Shown: one piece after another, positions 9,695 to 16,784 of the stretch | How positions within the stretch are numbered: position 1 is the first letter of the stretch | Layout: each line of letters opens with the position of its first letter | Origin: CAZOBJ01 sp964577825 | GTDB lineage: Bacteria > Planctomycetota > SZUA-567 > JAFGNG01 | Reading direction: 5' to 3' | Assembly (NCBI GenBank): GCA_964577825.1 | Contig: CAZOBJ010000057.1 | Span: forward strand, 1 to 20,276 | Length of the DNA: 20,276 nucleotides | The notes under the pieces: generated by a model | Databases searched by the model: none | What the model saw: only the letters and a program-made list of their open reading frames with translations | Told to the model about the DNA's origin: nothing | Program-made: the position numbers and the translations under genes

Positions 9695-10186
9695 CAAGAC
9701 AGCACCATCCAGACCGCGCGCAAGTTCACGCCGGTCAAGCTGGCCTCCGAGGAGCTGTTCCGGTTCCCCTTTGCGATGATGACCGGAGAGGGCAGCTTCA
9801 CCCTCACCGAGGCCGAGCGCACGAACCTGCGCCGCTACCTGGAGCGGGGCGGCTTCCTGCTCGCGAGCGCCGGCTGCTCGAGCCAGCAGTGGGACGCCTC
9901 GTTCCGGCGCGAGTTCCGGCTGGTGTTTCCGGACCGTGAGCTGGAGGTGATCCCCATGGAGCACGAGATCTTTCACACGGTCTACGACATCCAGACCCTG
10001 AAGACCAAGGGTCAGCCGGCCGAGCTGTGCGGGCTGAAGCTCGGCGGCAAGATCGTGCTCCTGTACTCCTCGGACGGGCTCAACGACACCTCCACCATGC
10101 ACGGTTGTTGCTGTTGCGGCGGCAACGAGATCGTGAACGCACAGCAGGTGAACGCGAATATCTTGGCCTATGCCCTGGTGCAGTAG
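9695..10186 (+). CDS. DUF4159-domain protein, 5' end lost in gap
   Basis: The 163 visible residues match the core and C-terminus of the DUF4159 family. They include LASEELFRFPFAMMTGEGSF, then LTEAERTNLRRYLERGGFLLAS, then FRREFRLVFPDRELEVIPMEHEIFHTVY. Full-length members normally start with an export signal and about 60-100 further residues before this region, so the start lies in or beyond the gap. DUF4159 proteins are exported, have a flavodoxin/GATase-like fold, and are regular companions of MoxR-vWA clusters; no enzymatic activity is established. An unusual run of four cysteines (codons 10106-10117) followed by GGNEIVNAQ lies near the C-terminus. The stop is 13 bases before the next ATG, which suggests the same operon. 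The apparent fusion with the upstream coiled-coil protein is very likely a gap artefact. Confidence 0.85.
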   Translation, partial: QDSTIQTARKFTPVKLASEELFRFPFAMMTGEGSFTLTEAERTNLRRYLERGGFLLASAGCSSQQWDASFRREFRLVFPDRELEVIPMEHEIFHTVYDIQTLKTKGQPAELCGLKLGGKIVLLYSSDGLNDTSTMHGCCCCGGNEIVNAQQVNANILAYALVQ

Positions 10187-10199
10187 CGTAGGGACAGTC

Positions 10200-11429
10200 A
10201 TGAAGCGCGCATTGCCGATCGTCCTGGGTGCGGCACTCCTGCTGATCGCCGGCATCGCCGCGGCGTTCCTGCTGCGGCCGGAGCGCGGGGACCCTGCGGC
10301 GGGCGATCGACTGCGGGTGCTCTTCACCGGCGAGACGCTGGGCCGGCTGGACCCGTGCATCTGCGACGGCACGCTCGCCGGGGGACTCGCGTTTCGCGAC
10401 GGCTTCCTGAAGCGCCAGACGGACGAATACCTGCTGTTCGACACCGGGAACATGGCCAGGGGCACCCGCCACCTGGAGCGACTGCGCGCCGCCTCGGTGC
10501 TGCGGGCCATGGCGCGGATGGGCTACGACGCGGCGAACCTGGGCGAGCACGAAATCGCGCTGGGCGTGGACGGCGTTCGCGAGCTGCACGGCCTGGGCGT
10601 GCCCCTCGTGAGCGCGAACGTGGTGACCGGGGACGGCGAGACGGTGGTGCCCTCGCACCGGCTGGTGCAGTGCGGGGGGCTCGCCGTGGCGGTGACGGGC
10701 GTGGTCGAAGACGACCGGTTTCCCTGCGGCCCGGGCCTGCGGGTGCGTCCGGCGCGGGAGGAACTGGCCCGCCTTATGCCCCGACTGCGGGAGCGGGCGC
10801 GCGTGCTTGTTCTGCTGGCGGACCTGGAGCTCGCGGCCGTGCGGGACCTCGCACAAGATTTCCCGGAGCTGACGGCCATCCTGTTCCGCGGCCGGCAGGA
10901 TTCGCACAAGCCGGAGCGCGTGAACCGGACCGTGATCGCGTCGATCTACGGCGGGCGGTATATCGGCGACCTGACGCTGACGTGGAAAACGCCCAGGCGC
11001 GCCGTGCCGACAACGGGCAGGGCCGTGGTGCTCGACGACCGATTCGCCGGCGGGCGGACCCCGGTGCAGGCGCCGGAGGGCGTGGAGGTGTCCCCGTCCG
11101 AGCTCGCCTTTGGCGCGTTCCGCCAGGGAGAGCTGCATCGCAGCCGCCTCACGGTCACCAACCACAACGACAAGCCCATTACGCTCGGCCGGGTGTACAG
11201 TCCGTGCACCTGCTTTGCGCTGGAGGTCGAAGAGGTGCATATCCCGCCCGGAGAATCCACCAGCATCGACGTAACCCTGCACTCATTGGAGCTGTCCGGA
11301 GAGAATACGTTTTCTCTCTATGTGGAGGTCCAGGGCGTCACGTCCGGGATTCTCGTCGTTCCGGCGACGGCCATGGTGGAGCCCGAGCGCAAGGCACCGG
11401 GTCGCGAATCCTTGGAGAGAGCCCCATGA
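10200..11429 (+). CDS. Exported phosphoesterase-like protein with degenerate active site and DUF1573 domain
   Basis: This 409-residue protein has an N-terminal signal anchor (about 5-25). A domain laid out like UshA-type 5'-nucleotidase/calcineurin metallophosphoesterases follows. It has LRVLFTGETLGRL (38-50), CICDGTLAGGLAFR (53-66), LLFDTGNMARGT (78-89) and AANLGEHEIALG (111-122). In active enzymes these positions read D-x-H, GD, GNH(D/E) and GHxH. Here the first is GET, the second GN, the third GEH, and no GHxH is seen, so the metal site is probably lost. Residues from about 295 form a DUF1573 Ig-like domain, with SPCTC at 334-338 and IPPGES just after. DUF1573 is known from exported or surface proteins. 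The ATG at 10200 follows a modest AGGGA site; the ATGA at 11426-11429 overlaps the next gene. It is probably a binding or scaffold protein in the periplasm. Fold assignment is good; loss of activity is inference. Confidence 0.75.
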   Translation: MKRALPIVLGAALLLIAGIAAAFLLRPERGDPAAGDRLRVLFTGETLGRLDPCICDGTLAGGLAFRDGFLKRQTDEYLLFDTGNMARGTRHLERLRAASVLRAMARMGYDAANLGEHEIALGVDGVRELHGLGVPLVSANVVTGDGETVVPSHRLVQCGGLAVAVTGVVEDDRFPCGPGLRVRPAREELARLMPRLRERARVLVLLADLELAAVRDLAQDFPELTAILFRGRQDSHKPERVNRTVIASIYGGRYIGDLTLTWKTPRRAVPTTGRAVVLDDRFAGGRTPVQAPEGVEVSPSELAFGAFRQGELHRSRLTVTNHNDKPITLGRVYSPCTCFALEVEEVHIPPGESTSIDVTLHSLELSGENTFSLYVEVQGVTSGILVVPATAMVEPERKAPGRESLERAP

Positions 11430-14400
11430 CGCACAGGCCGTGGGCGATGCTGGCGTGCGCCGTGTGCCTGCTGGCCGGCGCCGGGGCGGTCCCAGGGAAG
11501 GCCCGAACCGCGGCCGAGCCTGAGGCGACGCCCGCGCCAGCGCCCGTGAGCCATCATGCCTCCCTCGCCGCGGCGCGCGAGGCGGCCGCCCACGATGAGG
11601 CGCCAATCCTGGTCGTGTTCACGGCCCGATGGAGCGGTCCGAGCCGCACCCTGACGGACATGATCCTGTTCGACGCTTCGTTCACGGAGCAAGCGGGACC
11701 GCTCCATGTCGTGACGATCGATGTGAACCACCATCCTGCGTTGGCCACCCGCTTCGAGATCACCACTGTCCCGGCGCTCGTGCTCATGACCCGCACGCAC
11801 AAGGTGCTGGACCGGCGGTCAGGGGTGCTGAGCGCACAGGAACTGTCCGAGTGGTTGCGCCGGGGCAGAGAGCGCATGGCGTATGGCGAGTGGCTGGGCG
11901 CGGCGTCCCTCACTGGCGCGCAGGACCTGCCGGTCGGCCTGCCCGAGTTGATTCAGTGCCTCGGCGACCGCGACCCGGCGCAGCGCAGCCGCGTGATCCG
12001 ACACGTACTGCAGCGGCGCGAGGCCGCCGTGCCCTACCTCCTGCAGGCCGCTGAGGACCCGTACCTGGGCGTGCGCGTGGGCGCGTGCGAGGTGTTGAAG
12101 AAGCTCGCTCCCGATGCGCCAGCGATCGATCCGTGGGCGCCGGCAGAGGAGCGCGACACGCGTGTCACAGCGTTGACGAAATGGTGGCAGGACCACGGGG
12201 AGCTGTCCGACCCCGGCCAGGAGAGGCTCGACCACGGCGGGTCCCGGGACCTGGAGGACGCCCTGGCGGATGCGCTCTCTGGCGACACGCTCCGTCGCAC
12301 GCGGGGCATGGGAGACCTGGTCCGCATCGGCCGACCGGCCCTCGCGCGAATTCGACAGGCGATCAAGGCCTGCGCGCAGACGGATGATCGAGAGGCGATG
12401 TACGTGCTCGAGGACGTGCGCTGGGCGATCCTGGTCCCCGACAGAATCGAGGCCGAGGTGCACGTGCGTCGCGACCTGGCGCGCGGCGCCACCGAGGCGC
12501 AGCGCAGGGCGGCCCTGCGCCTGGCTGGCGCCGGACGCGACGCGCTGCCGGCCCTCAAGGAGCTCGTCAATCAGACCGATCCCCTGGTGCGCGAGGCCGC
12601 GATTCACGCCCTCCAGGGCGTCGGGGGGCAAGACGCGCTGGACGCGATGGCGGTGCTCCTCGACGCCCGCGAGAGCAACCTGCGCATGGTCGCCGCGCAA
12701 GCCCTGGGCAAGTGCGAGAACAGGGCCGCCGCCGATTACCTGGTCAAGGCGATCGATGACCCGGACGAAGTGGTCGCCTGCGCGGCCATCGCCGCCCTGG
12801 AGGAGGTGGGGGCCAAGGACAAGGGCGAAGAACTGACTGGTGCGCTCAAGGACGAGCGCTGGCGGGTCCGAGCGGCCGCAGTGGAGGCCCTCGGGAACAT
12901 GGAAATCACCTCCGCCGCTGCCGAATTGAAGAACCTGCTCGACGACCCGGACCCGTTCGTGGTCAGGAAGACCCTGGCCGCCTTGCGCCGCATCGAGGTG
13001 TACCCATCCCGGGAACGATTCCTCGGGCTTGTGGAGTCCATGCCGAATCTGACGCGCACGGTCGTCGAGTTCATCGCCGAGCGCGACGACCGCGGAGCCC
13101 TCGCGCTGGCCGAGACGATCTACGACCAATCTGAGATACAGAACAAGCGAGCGGTGCTCGACGGCCTGCGCGAGACGTACAATCAGCGCGAAACCGATGA
13201 CAGCTACTGGACCCCGCTTCTGCGCAAGGCCGCCGATTCGGACGACGCGGCCCTGCGCAGAAAGCTGGTGGCCGTGCTGGACCGGCGTTCGATCGCGCTG
13301 TGCCGACAGTTCCTGTCCGAGCTTCTGCAGGACCCCGATGAAGAGGTCCGCAGCGCCGCGGCCGGCCAGGTGCTGCGCGTGGCCGCGTACGACTGGGGCG
13401 TATTCGCGCGCGAAGAGGCCGCAGGCTTCGGGGTGCTGGCCAGGGTGCCCGCCCCGCCCACGCCCGAGGCCGCGGAGGAAGCGGAGGGACCTTCCCCGAG
13501 CGAACAACCCGAAGCGGCCGAGCCGACCGACGAGCGCGTGCAGGAGCCCGCCTGGCACGTGGACGAGACCGAGCAAGAGCCGCAATGGGAGGTCGCACCC
13601 GAGGAAGCCGCCGCACTCACCTCGGCCCGGGCGGACCGGGACGTGCCGCCGGCTTCCACGCAAGGCCGGGCCAACGGCCCGCTCGCCGCCTCGCCGGACA
13701 ACGGTTCGCAGACAAGGCACCTATCCGTGCTGCGGGAACTCGGCCGAGCGGTGGGGCATGCGCTCTCAGACACGAGCGCGCTGGCCGATATCGGCGGCGG
13801 CGCGCATGTGCATGCGTGGCGAGTCCGACGACAGCATCAGGCGTGGCACGTCCTCCTGGCCCCGCACCTGGAGAAGCGGGCGGACCTGCGTATGGTGCTC
13901 GCCCATTACGTGACCGGAGACGGCCGCGCGGGGCTGGACAGGCTGCGCCGTGTCCTGGAGGGCAAGGATCTGGCCGAACAGTTCGAGGCCCTGGAAGCCT
14001 CCGCTCCCATGGGGGTTGTCTTGCGGCGGTTGCCGTGGCCGGAGGGCAAGCCGATTCTGCAGGCCGCCGCTGACAGGAGCTTCCTTTATGCGCGCATGCT
14101 CGGCCAGCTCGACCACGCCCGTGCCCCTGCGCGTGCGCTCTTGTTCCAGCCGGACCGCGTCGTGCGGGCCGTGTCGACCGCCGACCCGGAGTCTCTGAAC
14201 CGAATGGCGCAGACCCTGGTGAACAGGCACATGGAATATTCCCTCCACAGATCCAATCCCACAAACGACCGCGTCCTGGAGGCCCTGTGCAAGGCGGACA
14301 ACCCCGCGGCGCGCAGCCTGGGCGTGTTCGTGTACGGCATGCGCAAGCAAAGAGAGGCCCTCCCCGTAATCATCGAGAGCCTGATGGACGAAAACCCCTG

Positions 14401-15022
14401 GGTGCGCCGGGCCGCGGTGCAGGGGGTGATCGAGTGCGTGGAGTCGCGTGAAGAGCGCGAGCCCATCCTGGCGCCGCTGTTGTCCTACGAAGCCCCCGAG
14501 AACGTGGCGCTCGCGGCCACGGGGCTGCTCACCGCCGCATTCCGCGACGCACTGAGCAGTGACGAGTCCCTGCGTTACTTCCGCTACGAAGACATGTGGG
14601 TCTGGGTCTCCCCGGAGTACAGCTACTACACGAGCACGTCGTCGCCGCCTTTGCGGCCGCTGTCCGAGAGTCCGGGCTTTTTGCCCGACGCGCGGGCGCG
14701 TCTGGCCGCCGACGACATGCGCGACGAGCCGGCCCATCGCCTGCCCTTGATCCTGCTGCTGGCCCAGTACGGGGACTTCTCGGGCCTGGAGCGAGAATTG
14801 CACACGTGGCGCGAAAACCGAGAGGCATCGGTGCCCGAGGCCCTGCTTCTGGGCCTGCGGGTCACGCGAGACCCGAAGTACCTGCCGCCCTTGCGCGCGC
14901 GGCTCGCCAAGGCCGACAACGAGATCGAGCTGAGGCAACTCCTGCAGTACCTGCGCGGCGTGCGGGGCCCCGAGGCCCGAGAGCTTCGCCGCGAAGTCAA
15001 TGACCGCCTGCGCGGAAGGTAA
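11426..15022 (+). CDS. Exported thioredoxin-like (Cys-less) and HEAT-repeat protein
   Basis: This 1,198-residue protein begins with a signal peptide (about 1-24). A thioredoxin-like domain (about 45-150) follows, with VVFTARWSGPSRTL where thioredoxins have WCGPC; both redox cysteines are serines (Ser70, Ser73). The cis-proline segment TTVPALVLM is preserved, so the fold is probably intact but not redox-active. HEAT/PBS-lyase-type helical repeats occupy about 195-225, 370-525 (clearest, for example DPLVREAAIHALQGVG) and 613-655. A Pro/Glu-rich linker spans about 675-745. A second helical region includes ENPWVRRAAVQGVIE near 988-1002, and a Trp/Tyr-rich patch lies at about 1049-1065. The start overlaps the previous stop by four bases and has GGAGAGA at 11413-11419. 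It is the largest product here and probably a periplasmic scaffold. Domain calls are secure; partners are unknown. Confidence 0.82.
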   Translation: MTHRPWAMLACAVCLLAGAGAVPGKARTAAEPEATPAPAPVSHHASLAAAREAAAHDEAPILVVFTARWSGPSRTLTDMILFDASFTEQAGPLHVVTIDVNHHPALATRFEITTVPALVLMTRTHKVLDRRSGVLSAQELSEWLRRGRERMAYGEWLGAASLTGAQDLPVGLPELIQCLGDRDPAQRSRVIRHVLQRREAAVPYLLQAAEDPYLGVRVGACEVLKKLAPDAPAIDPWAPAEERDTRVTALTKWWQDHGELSDPGQERLDHGGSRDLEDALADALSGDTLRRTRGMGDLVRIGRPALARIRQAIKACAQTDDREAMYVLEDVRWAILVPDRIEAEVHVRRDLARGATEAQRRAALRLAGAGRDALPALKELVNQTDPLVREAAIHALQGVGGQDALDAMAVLLDARESNLRMVAAQALGKCENRAAADYLVKAIDDPDEVVACAAIAALEEVGAKDKGEELTGALKDERWRVRAAAVEALGNMEITSAAAELKNLLDDPDPFVVRKTLAALRRIEVYPSRERFLGLVESMPNLTRTVVEFIAERDDRGALALAETIYDQSEIQNKRAVLDGLRETYNQRETDDSYWTPLLRKAADSDDAALRRKLVAVLDRRSIALCRQFLSELLQDPDEEVRSAAAGQVLRVAAYDWGVFAREEAAGFGVLARVPAPPTPEAAEEAEGPSPSEQPEAAEPTDERVQEPAWHVDETEQEPQWEVAPEEAAALTSARADRDVPPASTQGRANGPLAASPDNGSQTRHLSVLRELGRAVGHALSDTSALADIGGGAHVHAWRVRRQHQAWHVLLAPHLEKRADLRMVLAHYVTGDGRAGLDRLRRVLEGKDLAEQFEALEASAPMGVVLRRLPWPEGKPILQAAADRSFLYARMLGQLDHARAPARALLFQPDRVVRAVSTADPESLNRMAQTLVNRHMEYSLHRSNPTNDRVLEALCKADNPAARSLGVFVYGMRKQREALPVIIESLMDENPWVRRAAVQGVIECVESREEREPILAPLLSYEAPENVALAATGLLTAAFRDALSSDESLRYFRYEDMWVWVSPEYSYYTSTSSPPLRPLSESPGFLPDARARLAADDMRDEPAHRLPLILLLAQYGDFSGLERELHTWRENREASVPEALLLGLRVTRDPKYLPPLRARLAKADNEIELRQLLQYLRGVRGPEARELRREVNDRLRGR

Positions 15023-15078
15023 TCGTGCGGACTGCAGCGCAGGCACAAGGCGCGTGGGCCTGATTGGAGGGCGAAGGC

Positions 15079-16737
15079 ATGGGGATCAGTCGATGTCGTG
15101 GATTGTCGGATCGGGCGCGGGGCGCGCGCACACTCGCGGGCATCTGCCTGGGCCTGGGGCTGTGCATGCTCACCGGATGCGTGCAGGTCCGAGACCACCT
15201 CACGCTGGAGCCGGACGGCTCCGGCACCGTGACGCTGGAGACCCGCCTGCTCGTGGAGAGCCAGAACATCATGATGATGCGCCTGAGCGGACCGTTGGCG
15301 GCCGATTCGCCGCGTATGGCCTATCCGCCCCTGACCGAGGCGGATCTAGAGAAGGTGTTTCCGGGCGACGCCTTCACGATCGAGCAGAGCGAGACGGTCC
15401 GCGAAGGCGAAGGCCTGGAGCCGGGGCAGTTCATCTACCGAGCCGCCGTGGCGTTCGAGGATGTCCATGCGCTGCTGCAGTCTCCGTACGCCGAGGTGCA
15501 TACCCTCACCATGAAGAAGGAAGGCGGACGTCTGGTCTTGCAGGCATCGACCGGCATGGCGGGCTTCACCGCGCTCGACCAACAGATTGCGGACAACGAG
15601 CTCGACCTGCCCGTGGACAACGAGGCGGTCCAGAAGCAGCTCAAGGCCCTGAAATGCGCATTCTCCGTCACTCTGCCCGGCGCCGTGCAGGCCCAAGGCG
15701 TGCCCGTGCAGGGGAACACCGCCACCTACGTCGTGGACCGCGCGCAGATCCAGGACGCTCGGAAGACCTTCGCGGCCTTGCAGCGCGCGCTGCGGGTCAC
15801 CTGCCCGGCCGACGCCGCGGGCTTCGAGCCCCCGGCGATCGCCCGGATCCCGCTCGGGGCGTACGGCACCGTCGAGCCGGGCCCGATCGGGCGGGCGCCG
15901 GACCCCATCGACATCGAGGCCGTGCGGCGGGCGATGCGCTTCACCCCCATCGCCCTGGTCGTGACGCGCACCTTCGACCTGGGCGGATACGAGTACGGAG
16001 GCGGCGAGAACCACACGGTCCTGTACGGCGCCGTGCACCTGTCCCCGGAGCACAAGCCGCAGCGCTGGGGGCCGCTGGAGCTGACCGTGGCCAGGGACGA
16101 CCTGGGCGACGACCTGCGTCCCGTGGAGGACGAGGCCCCGTACCGCGCCGGGATGATGCATGGCCTGATGGCCGCCAGCGAGGCCGAAGCCGAGGGGCAC
16201 CATCTCGTCACGGTCAGCCTGAAGGCGCCCTCGCGCGAGGCGCGGTCGCTCGCGCGCCTGGCGGGGACGATCGACGCGTACTACCCGGGCCAGGCGCACA
16301 TGGTCAAGCTCGACGAGGTGATCCAGGAGGCGGACGTCAGCGCACGGGGAGAGCAGGTGTATATCTACCCGACCGGCGAGGATGCCGTCGATCATCCGAC
16401 GCTGGACAGGCTCGGGTACCGCCTGCAATTCCAGAACGTTATGCGACAGTTCGGCTTGAACATGGTCATGTTCTCTCAGGAGACCGAGCAGGCTTCGCTC
16501 GCGGACCTGCGCATCTACAACGCCGATGGCCGGGCGCTGCCGACCCTTCTCGGGCTCGGGCCCGGGTACATGGGCGAAGACACCAAGATGGCGCTCGTGC
16601 TCGGGCGAATCCAGCCGCCGCTTTCGGTCGCGCTGCTGATCAGGGGCGGCGGGGCCAAGGTCTCGGTGCCGGTCTCCCTGGAGGACGTTTCGCTCTACGA
16701 TGAACAGGCGCCCGGCGCGGGCGGCCAGGAGCAATAG
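15079..16737 (+). CDS. Predicted lipoprotein, paralogue of the next gene
   Basis: The 552-residue product begins with a basic n-region, a hydrophobic stretch and the lipobox LTGC, giving lipidated Cys34. Right after the cysteine comes a short His-x-Thr/Leu strand and an EPDGSG turn that recur in the following gene, as do the later LPGAV and GPLELTVARDDLGDD segments and the C-terminal VPVSLEDVSLYD. The body is predicted to be mainly beta strands. I chose ATG 15079 over a TTG at 15064 because GGAGG at 15066-15070 is eight bases upstream. It follows the thioredoxin-like/HEAT gene after 56 bases and precedes its paralogue by 47 bases. It should be anchored in the outer or inner membrane facing the periplasm. 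I do not recognise a named family or enzymatic motif; some cell-envelope lipoproteins with a DGS/T-G start motif look similar. Confidence 0.8.
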   Translation: MGISRCRGLSDRARGARTLAGICLGLGLCMLTGCVQVRDHLTLEPDGSGTVTLETRLLVESQNIMMMRLSGPLAADSPRMAYPPLTEADLEKVFPGDAFTIEQSETVREGEGLEPGQFIYRAAVAFEDVHALLQSPYAEVHTLTMKKEGGRLVLQASTGMAGFTALDQQIADNELDLPVDNEAVQKQLKALKCAFSVTLPGAVQAQGVPVQGNTATYVVDRAQIQDARKTFAALQRALRVTCPADAAGFEPPAIARIPLGAYGTVEPGPIGRAPDPIDIEAVRRAMRFTPIALVVTRTFDLGGYEYGGGENHTVLYGAVHLSPEHKPQRWGPLELTVARDDLGDDLRPVEDEAPYRAGMMHGLMAASEAEAEGHHLVTVSLKAPSREARSLARLAGTIDAYYPGQAHMVKLDEVIQEADVSARGEQVYIYPTGEDAVDHPTLDRLGYRLQFQNVMRQFGLNMVMFSQETEQASLADLRIYNADGRALPTLLGLGPGYMGEDTKMALVLGRIQPPLSVALLIRGGGAKVSVPVSLEDVSLYDEQAPGAGGQEQ

Positions 16738-16784
16738 GATCGATCGCGATCGGTCCAAACGGAACCTGTATAGAAAGGGATGTC

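Noticed and set aside
10355..11425. Extension of the thioredoxin-like/HEAT protein upstream through the phosphoesterase gene
   Set aside because: The upstream frame is Arg/Gly/Ala-rich shadow sequence; the ATG at 11426 starts a proper signal peptide and has a ribosome binding site.
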